Assembly: GCA_030426085.1 (NCBI GenBank)
Contig: JAUHYW010000001.1
Coordinates: 223,479 to 287,478, forward strand
Source of the DNA: a bacterium
GTDB lineage: Bacteria; Myxococcota_A; Bradymonadia; UBA7976; UBA1532
Length of the DNA stretch: 64,000 nt
Direction: 5' to 3'
The notes under the pieces are model-generated. The model was not told the origin of the DNA. It saw only the letters and a program-made list of their open reading frames with translations, and made no database searches. The translations under genes and the position numbers were made by a program. The number at the start of each line of letters is the position of its first letter. Within the stretch, counting starts at the first letter, position 1. Below are positions 34,943 to 42,859 of this stretch, piece after piece.

Positions 34943-35125
34943 GTGCCGTCCTCTCTGCCCCACCCCACGAGCCTGTGCCACCGCTGCGGCGCCTGCCGCG
35001 TGATCGTCAGCGCCCGGGGGTCGGTCTTCCTCCTGTGTACCGCGCGGCCGGAGAAATATCTCCCCCAACCGGTACACCGGTGCCCGGCCTACACCCCCGC
35101 CGAGCCGCCGGACCCCGACCCGTGA
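34943..35125 (+). CDS. Small zinc-ribbon-like protein
   Basis: A 60-residue protein starting with GTG at 34943, with GGAG five bases upstream. It contains CHRCGACR, then LLCTARPEKYLPQPVHRCP: four cysteines spaced as a zinc ribbon, plus the K-Y-x-P-Q-P-V signature. I recall this from a widespread family of tiny uncharacterised proteins in diverse bacteria. The function is unknown. It starts almost back to back with the C15-like peptidase gene and converges on the following lipoprotein gene, 8 bp apart. Confidence 0.7.
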   Translation: MPSSLPHPTSLCHRCGACRVIVSARGSVFLLCTARPEKYLPQPVHRCPAYTPAEPPDPDP

Positions 35126-35133
35126 CCCGCCGC

Positions 35134-36105
35134 TCAGGGCAGCGACACCCGATCCTCGGGGCACAGCGGCGGCTCGCCCATCTCCCAGCGGGCGCCGTCG
35201 AACGCCGCGTCGATGCACACCCCCGGGGTCCCGTCCTCGTCGGGGCACTCGGTGGGCACCGGCTGCCCCCCGTTGAGGGCCAGCATCAGCGTCTCCAGGT
35301 TCTGGAAGTTCTGGTTGCAGCCGCCGCACCCGTTCTCGTCGAACGCCGGGTCGAGCTGCCCGCAGTTCTCGGCCGGCCCGCTCAGCCCGGGGCAGGTGCA
35401 GATCTCGGGCAGCGCCGCCCGGGGGATGCTCGCCGCGTGGGCGAAGCCCTCGGTCAGCGCCGAGCAGTCGGGCGCGATCTTCGCCTCGAGCTGGATGCGA
35501 TTGACCGGGATGGCGTGCAGCACGTCCAGCCGGGGCGCGCAGTTGCGGGGGATCTCGGGGGTGCCGGCGTAGATGTTGATGCGCTGGGGCCGCTCCATGC
35601 GCACGGTGCACCGGTCGCAGGGGTCGCGCACGAAGTCGAGGTCGACCGCCGTCTCGGGCAGCCGGCAGATCTCACCGGTGCCCAGCTCGCCCCGGGCGGC
35701 GTTCATCACCCGCAGCGAGATGCGGTCGCCGTCCACCGCGGTGATCACGAAGATGACGTTGAGCTCGTAGCGATCGATGTCCCGGGCCCACAGGTTGCGC
35801 AGGGTCACCACCAGCGGGTGCCCCGGATCACCGGCCAGCGAGGTCGGCGCCAGCGCGGTGAAGCGGAACCAGTCGCCGACCTGCACGCAGTCGCAGGCGC
35901 TCGGATCGGGCACGCAGGCGTCGGGCGGGTCGACCCCCAGCTCACCGTCGGAGAGAGGCCCCCCGTCGGTCACCGGGGCCATGTCGGGCAGCGGCGGGCG
36001 GGGCTCGGGCAGCCGATTGGGGCTCTCGTCGATGTCGAACGCACAGCCTGCTGCCATCAGGAGCAGGGCCGGGATCATGAGCAGGCGGGCGCAGTGACGG
36101 TCCAT
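35134..36105 (-). CDS. Cysteine-rich lipoprotein of unknown function
   Basis: A 323-residue protein; GGGAAGGG precedes the ATG. The lipobox is MAAGC (Cys21). A Pro/Asp stalk follows, then a beta-rich domain with PDPSACDCVQVGDWFRF. The C-terminal part has many cysteines (DPCDRCTVRM, EICTCPGL, NGCGGCNQNF), likely disulfide-bonded on the cell surface. No known domain is recognised. It is divergent from the FadL-like gene. Confidence 0.8.
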   Translation of the reverse strand: MDRHCARLLMIPALLLMAAGCAFDIDESPNRLPEPRPPLPDMAPVTDGGPLSDGELGVDPPDACVPDPSACDCVQVGDWFRFTALAPTSLAGDPGHPLVVTLRNLWARDIDRYELNVIFVITAVDGDRISLRVMNAARGELGTGEICRLPETAVDLDFVRDPCDRCTVRMERPQRINIYAGTPEIPRNCAPRLDVLHAIPVNRIQLEAKIAPDCSALTEGFAHAASIPRAALPEICTCPGLSGPAENCGQLDPAFDENGCGGCNQNFQNLETLMLALNGGQPVPTECPDEDGTPGVCIDAAFDGARWEMGEPPLCPEDRVSLP

Positions 36106-36135
36106 CTTTTCCCTTCCCTATGACGTGATCCGGGC

Positions 36136-36141
36136 TACATT
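36136..36141 (+). promoter_or_regulatory. -10-like box upstream of the FadL-type gene
   Basis: TACATT, with a weak TTCCCT 16 bp further upstream, about 42 bp before the ATG at 36184. Confidence 0.3.
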
Positions 36142-36183
36142 GGCGCGGCCATGGCGCTGGTTCAAGCACGACGAGGGAGATCG

Positions 36184-37650
36184 ATGCGAGTGAAAGCGAC
36201 CCGGATCGCCGGCTTCGCCCTGACACTGCCCCTGCTCATCGCGGGCGGCGAGGCGTGGGCCTCGGGGCTCGAGATCCCCGAGCAGGGCGCCCGCTCGGTC
36301 GCCCGGGGGGGCGCGTTCTCGGCCCGGGCGGACGACGCCAGCGCCGGCATCCACAGCCCCGGGGCGCTGGTCAAGCTCGACGGCCTGAACCTGCTCTACA
36401 GCCACAACCTCGTCTGGCACTTCGCCACCTTCACCCGGGCCGAGAGCGCCCTGCCGCCCACCGACACCTACGAGGGCCAGGACCCGCTGGCCCCGGTCGA
36501 GAACGAGACCCCGTTCTTCGGCCTCGGCGCCTCGTTCGCCGCGGCCTACGGCGTCGACGACTGGACCTTCGGGGTGTCGGTCTACGGCCCCAACTCCACC
36601 GGCCACGTGCAGTACCCGGTCACCGGCGGGCAGCGCTACATGCTCACCGAGCTGGACTCGCTGATGCTGTTCTACGGGGCGTCGGTGGCCTGGGGCACCG
36701 AAGACTTCGGCGTCGGGGCCACCTTCCAGGCGGCCTCGCTGCCCCGGATGCGCTACTCGCTCGTCGCCGACGGGGTCACCGCGCCCGTGCCGGGCGACGA
36801 CGAAGCCGCCGTCGACAGCCTCAGCCCCTACGCCAGCTCGTGGGACGTCGAGGCCACCTTGAACCTGAAGGACGACTTCGCGCCCACCGGCATCCTCGGC
36901 GTGTGGTGGCGCCCCACCCCGGCGATCGAGATCGCCCTCTCGGGGCGGGTCGTGCCGGTCATCTTCGAGGCCGAGGGCGACATCGAGCTGGCCAACGTGC
37001 CCGGCCAGTCCCCGTTCACCGACGCCCAGCTCGAGGTGCCCGGCAACAGCGCGAAGCTCGAGATCCCGCTGCCGCCCACCGCCCGGCTCGGGGTGCGCTA
37101 CGTGCACGACGGCGGGGGCTACGAGCTGTTCGACGTCGAGCTGGACGTCGTCTACGAAGCCTACTCGATCATCGACGCCTTCGACGCCGACCTCGAGGGC
37201 AGCATCCTGCTCGCCGGGGGGGCCCCGGTGCAGGACGTCTCGATCGCCAAGCGCTGGCGGGACACCTTCAGCGTGCGCCTCGGCGGCACCTGGGCCGCGG
37301 TGCCCGACCGGCTGAAGCTCAGCCTGGGCGGCTACTTCGAGCAGGGGGCCAGCCACCCCCACTACACCCACCTCGACTTCATCACCGTCGACCGCCTCGG
37401 CGCGGCGGGCGGGGTCGAGCTGCGGCTGTGGAGCGGCGAAGAGGGCGGCGCGCTCGACCTGATCATCGCCTACGCCCACACCTTCCAGGAGGACCGCGAG
37501 GTCGCCGAGGTCGACGGCAAGGTCATCCAGCAGCGCCCCATCGCCCAGTGCCCCGCCGACTGCGGGGACTACACCGGCGTCGTGGCCAACGCCGGCACCT
37601 TCGAATCGTCCTTCGACCTGCTCTCGTTCGCGATCAGCGCCTCGTTCTGA
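36184..37650 (+). CDS. FadL/OmpP1/TodX-type outer-membrane transport protein
   Basis: A 488-residue outer-membrane beta-barrel for long-chain fatty acids or other hydrophobic compounds. After a signal peptide ending at AWA-SG the mature protein starts GLEIPEQGARSVARGGAF, the NPA-type hatch region of FadL. Next come ADDASAGIHSPGAL and repeated amphipathic strands, and the protein ends on a terminal Phe (FAISASF), as barrels assembled by BAM do. ATG 36184 has GAGGGAG upstream. The EamA exporter follows after only 4 bp, suggesting co-transcription. Confidence 0.9.
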   Translation: MRVKATRIAGFALTLPLLIAGGEAWASGLEIPEQGARSVARGGAFSARADDASAGIHSPGALVKLDGLNLLYSHNLVWHFATFTRAESALPPTDTYEGQDPLAPVENETPFFGLGASFAAAYGVDDWTFGVSVYGPNSTGHVQYPVTGGQRYMLTELDSLMLFYGASVAWGTEDFGVGATFQAASLPRMRYSLVADGVTAPVPGDDEAAVDSLSPYASSWDVEATLNLKDDFAPTGILGVWWRPTPAIEIALSGRVVPVIFEAEGDIELANVPGQSPFTDAQLEVPGNSAKLEIPLPPTARLGVRYVHDGGGYELFDVELDVVYEAYSIIDAFDADLEGSILLAGGAPVQDVSIAKRWRDTFSVRLGGTWAAVPDRLKLSLGGYFEQGASHPHYTHLDFITVDRLGAAGGVELRLWSGEEGGALDLIIAYAHTFQEDREVAEVDGKVIQQRPIAQCPADCGDYTGVVANAGTFESSFDLLSFAISASF

Positions 37651-37654
37651 GCCG

Positions 37655-38557
37655 GTGACCGACTCGGCGGGCGGGGCCCCCGACCCCCGCAAGGCCACCC
37701 TCTACGGCCTGAGCGCGGTGCTGATGTGGTCCACCGTGGCCACCGCGTTCAAGCTCGCGCTGCGCCACTACAGCCCGACCCAGCTCCTGCTCGTCTCGGC
37801 CCTGATCTCGACCGCCGTGCTGACCCTCGTCGCCCACCGGCGGGGCGCGCTCGGCACCCTGCCCGGCGCCTTCCTCGCCCGCCCCGGGCTCTACATCGGC
37901 CTGGGCCTGCTCAACCCCTGCCTGTACTACCTGACCCTGTTCGAAGGCTACGACCGGCTGCCCGCCCAGCAGGCCCAGCCGCTGAACTACACCTGGGCCA
38001 TCACCCTGACCCTGCTCTCGGTGCCGCTGCTCGGCCAGCGCATCCGGCGCGCCGACTGGATCGCCATCGCCCTGGGCTACCTGGGGGTGGTCGTGATCTC
38101 GACCCGGGGCGACCTGCTCGGCCTGCGATTCGACGACCCCGCGGGGGTCGGCTTCGTGCTGGCGAGCACCGTGCTGTGGGCGCTGTACTGGATCGGCAAC
38201 ACCCGGGACACCGCCGACCCGGTCGTCGGCCTGCTGCTGTGCTTCCTGTGCGGCCTGCCGCCCATCGCGCTCGCCTGCGGCCTCTTGTCCGACTTCGACC
38301 TGCTCGACGCCCGGGGCCTGCTCGGCGCGCTCTACGTCGGCCTCTTCGAGATGGGGCTGGCCTTCGTGGCGTGGCTGCTGGCGCTCAAGCTCACCGACGA
38401 CACCGCCCGCATCGGCAACCTCATCTTCATCGCGCCGTTCATCTCGCTGCTGCTCATCGCCGAGGTGCTCGGCGAGCCGATCCACCCCTCGGTCTACATC
38501 GGGCTCGTGCTCATCATCGGCGCCCTGATCGTGCAGCAGCGGGGCCGGGCCGGCTGA
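37655..38557 (+). CDS. EamA/DMT-family transporter
   Basis: A 300-residue inner-membrane protein with about ten hydrophobic segments in two EamA halves. Features are LSAVLMWSTVATAFKLAL (first helix), ALIAEVLGEPIHPS-type text near the end (ISLLLIAEVLGEPI) and IGLVLIIGALIV. Such carriers export amino acids, nucleotides or drugs; the substrate is unknown. GTG start at 37655, 4 bp after the FadL-type gene, with no clear Shine-Dalgarno, which hints at coupled translation. Confidence 0.92.
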   Translation: MTDSAGGAPDPRKATLYGLSAVLMWSTVATAFKLALRHYSPTQLLLVSALISTAVLTLVAHRRGALGTLPGAFLARPGLYIGLGLLNPCLYYLTLFEGYDRLPAQQAQPLNYTWAITLTLLSVPLLGQRIRRADWIAIALGYLGVVVISTRGDLLGLRFDDPAGVGFVLASTVLWALYWIGNTRDTADPVVGLLLCFLCGLPPIALACGLLSDFDLLDARGLLGALYVGLFEMGLAFVAWLLALKLTDDTARIGNLIFIAPFISLLLIAEVLGEPIHPSVYIGLVLIIGALIVQQRGRAG

Positions 38558-38591
38558 ACCGCCGACCCCCGACCCATCAAAAACCGGGCCG

Positions 38592-38607
38592 TTCGGACAC
38601 TTCGGAC
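38592..38607 (+). promoter_or_regulatory. Direct repeat upstream of the Rpn-type gene
   Basis: TTCGGAC occurs twice, nine bases apart (38592-38598 and 38601-38607), about 25 bp before the ATG at 38630. It might be an operator. A weak TATT lies at 38619-38622, and there is no Shine-Dalgarno. Confidence 0.3.
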
Positions 38608-38629
38608 CGCTCGCCCCCTATTCCCCCTG

Positions 38630-39628
38630 ATGGCGAACACCAACCCCCACGACGCGCTGTTCAAGGCGACCTTCTCCGACCCCCGGCTCGCCGCCGACGC
38701 CCTGCGGCGCATGCTGCCCCCCGAAGTCGCCGACCGGGTCGACTGGAGCAGCCTCGAGCGGGTCCCGGCCGAGTTCATCGGCGGCGACCTCAGCCGGCGC
38801 CACGCCGACCTCGTCTTCCGAGCCCGACTCGGCGATCGGACCGCCTTCTTCGTGCTCTTCGAGCACCAGTCCTCGGTCGACCGGATGCTGGTGGCCCGGG
38901 TCTACATCTACATCGCCGGCATCCTCTCGAACTGGCTGCGCGAGAACCCGAACGCGACCTCGCTGCCGCTCGTCCTGCCGGTCGTGCTCTACCACGGCGA
39001 GCGCCCGTGGACCGCCCCGCTCGACCTGCACGATCTGCTCGACGCGCCCGCCGAGGTGCTGGCCCCGCTCGCGGCCCACATCCCCGGCTTCCGCCTGCTG
39101 CTCGACGACCTGAACCGGTCGAGCGAAGACGAGATCGAGGCGTCGACCCGGGTCGCGCTGTGCGCCGCGATCATGCTGGCGTTCAAGACGGCGCCCTACG
39201 GCGATCCGACCGTGCCCTCCGAGCGGATGGTCGAGCTGCTGCACCGCGCCGCGCACGACGAGGCGACAGCCGAGGGCATCGCCCTGGCCCTGCAATACAT
39301 CTATACTGTCAGCGACGTGCCGCTGGGTCTGATCGAAGCCCGATTGGTCGAGGCCCTGCCCGGCGAGAAGCGGGAGATCATCATGAGCACCGCCGAGAGA
39401 CTGCGAAACGAAGGCCGCGAACGCTGGACCGCCGAGGGCCGCGCCGAAGGCCGCGCCGAAGGCCGCGCCGAAGAGCGCGCCGACACCGTGCTGCGCCTCC
39501 TGGAAGTGCGCTTCGGTCCCCTACCGGCGCAGGCGACCGCCCGCGTCGCCGCGGCCGACATGGACACCCTCGGCCGCTGGCTCACCCGCCTGCTCTCGGC
39601 CCCCGACCTCGACGCCGTCTTCGACTGA
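38630..39628 (+). CDS. Rpn-family (Transposase_31/YhgA-like) PD-(D/E)xK nuclease
   Basis: A 332-residue protein of the recombination-promoting nuclease family: NPHDALFKATFSDP at the start, the DLSRRHADLVFR acidic strand, an FVLFEHQSSVD E-x-Q motif, and VLPVVLYHGERPW. A helical C-terminus is rich in Arg/Glu and ends in a DUF4351-like LEVRFGPLPA segment. Rpn proteins cleave DNA and promote RecA-independent recombination; several are mobile. Three perfect 12-bp units (39437-39472) encode a GRAE repeat in the linker, as in other Rpn proteins that vary in repeat number. Confidence 0.88.
   Translation: MANTNPHDALFKATFSDPRLAADALRRMLPPEVADRVDWSSLERVPAEFIGGDLSRRHADLVFRARLGDRTAFFVLFEHQSSVDRMLVARVYIYIAGILSNWLRENPNATSLPLVLPVVLYHGERPWTAPLDLHDLLDAPAEVLAPLAAHIPGFRLLLDDLNRSSEDEIEASTRVALCAAIMLAFKTAPYGDPTVPSERMVELLHRAAHDEATAEGIALALQYIYTVSDVPLGLIEARLVEALPGEKREIIMSTAERLRNEGRERWTAEGRAEGRAEGRAEERADTVLRLLEVRFGPLPAQATARVAAADMDTLGRWLTRLLSAPDLDAVFD
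39437..39472 (+). repeat. Three 12-bp coding repeats (GRAE) in the Rpn-type gene
   Basis: Unit GGCCGCGCCGAA at 39437, 39449 and 39461. Multiples of three keep the frame, so copy number can change without frameshift. Confidence 0.9.
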
Positions 39629-39634
39629 ACCGCG

Positions 39635-39973
39635 CTACTGGAACCGCTCGGCGCAGGACACGCACACCGTGGTGGTGGGCAGGGCCGCCAGCCGGGCCGG
39701 GCGGATCGGCTCGCCGCAGCGGGCGCAGAACCCCCAAGCGGGATCGTTCAGCCGCTCGAGCGCCAGCCGGATCTGGACGATGCGGGCCCGGGTGCGCCCG
39801 TCGAGCGCCTCGAGAACCGTGTCGTTCTCGAAGAGCTGGGCCCGCTCGGGCCAGTCGGCGGGCACCTCGCGATCGGCGTTGTGCAGGTGGGCGCTGATCC
39901 GACCGTGGCGGTCGAGCAGCGTATCGAGCTCTACGCGCAGCTTGCTGCGCATCGAATCGAGGGGGGTCTGCAT
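39635..39973 (-). CDS. DksA/TraR-type zinc-finger protein
   Basis: A 112-residue protein; a near-perfect GGAGGTGA precedes the ATG at 39973. A long helical pair (LRVELDTLLDRHGRISAHL and later RIVQIRLALERL) leads to GFCARCGEPI and TVCVSCAERF, the four-Cys zinc finger of the DksA/TraR family. These bind the RNA polymerase secondary channel and tune transcription under starvation. The typical DksA Asp-x-x-Asp-Ala coiled-coil tip is not evident, so it may be a divergent, plasmid- or phage-like member. Confidence 0.88.
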   Translation of the reverse strand: MQTPLDSMRSKLRVELDTLLDRHGRISAHLHNADREVPADWPERAQLFENDTVLEALDGRTRARIVQIRLALERLNDPAWGFCARCGEPIRPARLAALPTTTVCVSCAERFQ

Positions 39974-40180
39974 GGGGTCACCTCCGGGCGGGGCCCGGCC
40001 GGCATGGCGAGCCGCCCCCTCGAACAGCACGAACCGGGCCACCCCGAAAGCGGCCCGCAGGCGCGCCTGACCGTACAAACTGTTACCCATCGCACGCACC
40101 CGGTGCACCGGCGTCACGGGCTCACCACACGGCGCCGGCTCGACGGTCGGCCCGGGGCGCAGATTTCTGGCAGGGGGAGG

Positions 40181-40200
40181 GGCCGGCGGTCCCGCCGGCC
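40181..40200. terminator. GC hairpin downstream of the 354-residue gene
   Basis: GGCCGGCGG and its exact complement are separated by TC. It lies 17-36 bp after the stop of the minus-strand gene ending at 40217. There is no U tract, so termination is uncertain. Confidence 0.4.
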
Positions 40201-40216
40201 AGGAGGGGAGACGGGC

Positions 40217-41281
40217 TCAGCTCCGGGGCAGCGGCCGCAGCGGGCGATCACCGGCGCCCGAGGCGTCCGAACCGTCGGCGGCGCCCGAGGCGTCCGAACC
40301 GTCGGCGGCGTCACCCGGCGCCGCGTCGACCGCGCCCTCGTCGCCCTCGACCCCGTCACCGTCGGGCGCGCCCGAGCCCGGCTCGCCGTCGCCCCCGCGG
40401 GCGCCCTCGTCACCCGAACCGGGCTCGCCCGCCCCGGCCTGCCCGGCCGCCTCGGCCTCGGCCGCCTCCCGAGCAGCCGCGGCCGCCGCGGCCTCGGCCT
40501 CCAGCGCCGCGCGGGCCTCGGCATCCAGCTCCACCTCGTCGAGGGGCACGTCGTCCCCCGCCGCCACGCCCCGGCGCCGGGCCGCGTGCACCGCCGCGAG
40601 GCGGGACTCCTGATCGTGGAAGGCGGCCAGCAGCTCGGCCCGACGGTCGGCGTCCGGCTCCATCACCATGACCCAGCCCACGACCCGCATCAGCCCGATC
40701 TGCATCGCCTCGTAGGCCCGGCCCAGATCGACGGCGGAGACATCCTCCGAGGCGTCCATCGACGACCGGAAGTGCGGCAGGAGCCCCTCGATGCGGCTGA
40801 CATAGCGCTCGAGCCCCAGCTCGTCGATGGCCTCGGCGTGATCCCGGCGCATCACCGCGATCAGGTACTCGTTGAGCGCGACCTGCTCCTCGTAGGGCAC
40901 GCTGGTGACCGGGGCCAGGCCCTTGGGGAAGCACGCGTCCAGCATGGACTGCGCCAGCCGGCCGGTGCGCTCGGCGGCGTAGTCCTTCGCCTCGCGGGCG
41001 AGCACCGCGTGCATCTGGGCGAAGTTGCTGTCGACCTTGGCGTCGTAGACCCGGGTCATGCCCCCGCCCCGGGCGAGGGTCTGCGCCGAGCGGCGGGCCT
41101 TGAACTCGATGTAGCGCATCGCCGCGGCGATGGCCACGACGATCAGGTTGAGCAGATCGGCGTAGCCGTACCGCCGGGCGGGCGCCTCCATCGGCCGGAC
41201 CGCCTGTATCGCGCGGCCGGCCGGGAAGCGGCGGATGGAGAGCTTGCGGTCGTATTCCGCGAGGGTGGCGTCGTCACGCAT
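40217..41281 (-). CDS. Hypothetical protein with helical core and acidic repeat tail
   Basis: A 354-residue protein; GGAGG precedes the ATG at 41281. Residues about 1-240 are helical, with one moderately hydrophobic helix (YADLLNLIVVAIAAAMRY). An Ala/Glu coiled region follows (about 245-285), then a long Asp/Gly/Ser/Ala tail. Two 27-bp units (40253-40306) encode a nine-residue repeat in the tail. No signal peptide and no family recognised. It has an AT-rich upstream region with a promoter-like pair and is divergent from the repeat array and caspase operon, so it may belong to that locus. Confidence 0.75.
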   Translation of the reverse strand: MRDDATLAEYDRKLSIRRFPAGRAIQAVRPMEAPARRYGYADLLNLIVVAIAAAMRYIEFKARRSAQTLARGGGMTRVYDAKVDSNFAQMHAVLAREAKDYAAERTGRLAQSMLDACFPKGLAPVTSVPYEEQVALNEYLIAVMRRDHAEAIDELGLERYVSRIEGLLPHFRSSMDASEDVSAVDLGRAYEAMQIGLMRVVGWVMVMEPDADRRAELLAAFHDQESRLAAVHAARRRGVAAGDDVPLDEVELDAEARAALEAEAAAAAAAREAAEAEAAGQAGAGEPGSGDEGARGGDGEPGSGAPDGDGVEGDEGAVDAAPGDAADGSDASGAADGSDASGAGDRPLRPLPRS

Positions 41282-41333
41282 GTGATCCTCCAGAGCGTGG
41301 TGACTGTGATGAGTGCCCTTCAGAGCCGCTGTG

Positions 41334-41348
41334 CAGAGCTGAACTCTG
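41334..41348. promoter_or_regulatory. Palindrome in the leader of the 354-residue gene
   Basis: CAGAG and CTCTG arms around five bases, between the promoter-like pair and the start codon. It could be an operator or a leader hairpin. Confidence 0.35.
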
Positions 41349-41385
41349 ACATGGGCCCTGAAATGTGACTCGAAAGTGTGCATCC

Positions 41386-41413
41386 ACATTAGCGGGCATA
41401 CGCGAGCCGTCAA
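41386..41413 (-). promoter_or_regulatory. Candidate promoter of the 354-residue gene
   Basis: On the minus strand, TTGACG (41408-41413), 16 bp, TAATGT (41386-41391), in the AT-richest part of the region, about 105 bp before the ATG. Confidence 0.45.
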
Positions 41414-41622
41414 GTGGAAATACCGGAGCTCTCCTCAGTCGCCCACCCGGACGCCCAGCAACCTGCTGAATAGATTGATGAAACCCGGCGAGCCCGGCGC
41501 CTGGATTTTTTCTGCCCGGCGGCTGCGCGCGGCCGCCTCGACCCGCGCGATCTCGTCAACTGACTCGGGAGTCGACTTCCAGACGCACCCGCCGACCCGC
41601 CCGATGGAGGTGGGTTCGCCTC
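41414..41622. other. Non-coding or decayed stretch left of the repeat element
   Basis: It is less GC-rich than its surroundings. A minus-strand frame is open (from within the array to 41435) and ends in a plausible SPGFINLFSRLLGVRVGD. It has no Shine-Dalgarno, and its beginning lies in the inverted repeat and array, so I regard it as a possible gene remnant, not a gene. Confidence 0.3.
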
Positions 41623-41660
41623 GAGATCGCGCCGACGGGATGTCCTCGGCGACCCTACGC
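41623..41660 (+). repeat. Left 38-bp inverted repeat bracketing the 43-bp array
   Basis: Matches the reverse complement of 42078-42115 at 37 of 38 positions by direct reading. It begins GAGATCGCGCCG and ends GACCCTACGC. The array starts six bases inside it. Confidence 0.92.
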
Positions 41661-41665
41661 CGGTC

Positions 41666-42095
41666 GAGGTGCTCGGGCGGGCCCGCTTCGGCGATGCACG
41701 CGACATCCATGTCTCACGAGAGGGCGGCCCGCGGCGATACACGCGACGCAGATGTCTCACGAGAGGGCCCCGAACATCGATGGGTGCGCCATCCATGTCT
41801 CAAGAGAGGGCCCGCCGCGTCGATATATGCGCTGTCGATGTCTCACCAGAGGCCCGCTTCTGGCGACCCCCATGGCGAGCGCCGCCCGCCGGAGGGCCCG
41901 ATCCGGCGATGGGTGCGACGTCCATGTCTCAAGAGAGGGCCGCCGCCATCGATGCATGCGACGTCCATGTCTCAAAAGAGGGCCATCGACGGCGATGGGT
42001 GCGCCATCCATGTCTCAACAGCGGGCGCCGCGCGGCGTATACTGCGACGTGCATGTCTCAAACGCGGGCCCTCGGCAGCGTAGGGTCGCCGAGGA
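41666..42095. repeat. Ten-unit degenerate tandem array with exact 43-bp period
   Basis: The core ATGTCTCA starts at 41709, 41752, 41795, 41838, 41924, 41967, 42010 and 42053: every step is 43 bp, or 86 where one unit (41881) kept only its GAGGGC tail. A degenerate first unit lies at 41666. Each unit has a conserved left part (ATGTCTCA, two variable bases, AGAGGGC), a seven-base variable block, then a right part near GGCGATGGGTGCGACGTCC. TCTC and GAGA arms within the core can form a small hairpin. As 43 is not a multiple of three, the frame rotates each unit; all three forward frames stay open across most of the array. No protein is inferred. Possible roles: protein-binding array, structured RNA, or minisatellite. 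Confidence 0.9.
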
Positions 42096-42115
42096 CATCC
42101 CGCCGGCGCGATCTC
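42078..42115 (-). repeat. Right 38-bp inverted repeat bracketing the 43-bp array
   Basis: Near-perfect inverted copy of 41623-41660 (one mismatch). It overlaps the end of the last 43-bp unit. Just outside it, 42135-42160 resembles in direct orientation the sequence at 41664-41692 (TCGAGG, then CTCGGGCGGGCC). Confidence 0.92.
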
Positions 42116-42313
42116 GGTGGAGATGGGTCGCCGATCGAGGCCCTCGGGCGGGCCGCGGCGGCGCACCCTACGCCCGAGGTGGCGTCCTGATGCGGTTCTG
42201 GTGAAGCGGGCGGCGGTGAGTGAAGCGGTGTAACGGCCGAGTAATGGTGTCGCCGCGCGGCGCGGGCCACGGTCGGATGCGCGCCCGACCACCCGCGCGC
42301 GCCCGGAGGATGT
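42116..42313. other. Leader region of the caspase operon
   Basis: 198 bp between the right inverted repeat and the first gene. It includes a second copy of the flank sequence and two TGAAGCGG motifs about 18 bp apart (near 42203 and 42221). No convincing promoter hexamers; TAATGG at about 42241 is the only -10-like word. The end carries GGAGG for the next gene. Confidence 0.35.
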
Positions 42314-42859
42314 ATGCGCCGCGCTCTGCCCGCCCTCGTCGCCCTGCTCACCGCCGCCGTCACCGCGCCCGCCGCCGCCGAGTGCAAGCTCGACCCCGGC
42401 GACGGCGTGCTGGGGGTCGAGGTCCGCTTGCAGCGGGACGAGGGCGGCGGGCGGTGGGTCGACCGGACGTGGGCCGAGGCGCCGAAGCCCGGGGAGCGGC
42501 TGCGGCTGGCGGTGCACAGCTCGCGCACGCTGTACCTGGCGGTGTGGGTCGGGCAGGAGGCCCAGGCGCGGCGGCCGACCCAACTCTGGCCGCCGATGCC
42601 CGAGACCCTCGAGGTCATCCGCTCGGGCTCGACCTGGATGGTGCCCCCAGGAGACGGCGCCTTCGTGATCGACGGCGACGACGCCCGCTGGGGCTGGACG
42701 CTGGTCATGGCGCCCAAGGTGACGCCCCGGGCGAAGAACCCCTGGCGGGCCCGGGTGCAGGTGCGGGCGGTGGTCGACGAGGAGGACTCCGACCGGCTGT
42801 GCCTGCACGTGCCCGACGGCATGTCGTACGCGATGCAGAAGCTGTGGAGGTGGCGATGA
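42314..42859 (+). CDS. Secreted DUF4384-like protein, first gene of the caspase operon
   Basis: A 181-residue protein with GGAGG before the ATG and a signal peptide (1-22, ending APAAAE). The pattern LRLAVHSSRTLYLAVWVG, TQLWPPMPETLEVIRSGSTW, VPPGDGAFVIDGD, TLVMAPK follows DUF4384. In that domain a 'speaks as a string, value, LPNP, non-negative, lower limit' beta fold is commonly joined or linked to caspase-like proteases in bacteria. The assignment rests on pattern and context. Its stop overlaps the next start (ATGA), so the three genes are coupled. Confidence 0.72.
   Translation: MRRALPALVALLTAAVTAPAAAECKLDPGDGVLGVEVRLQRDEGGGRWVDRTWAEAPKPGERLRLAVHSSRTLYLAVWVGQEAQARRPTQLWPPMPETLEVIRSGSTWMVPPGDGAFVIDGDDARWGWTLVMAPKVTPRAKNPWRARVQVRAVVDEEDSDRLCLHVPDGMSYAMQKLWRWR

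Noticed and set aside
41666..42095. CRISPR array
   Set aside because: Units are degenerate, the variable block is only about seven bases, and no cas genes are present. It is a tandem repeat.
41376..42204. Three overlapping plus-strand ORFs through the 43-bp array (MSHERA-type repeats)
   Set aside because: The frame rotates every unit, all three frames give the same 43-residue pattern, and there is no Shine-Dalgarno. Openness follows from the repeat lacking stop triplets.
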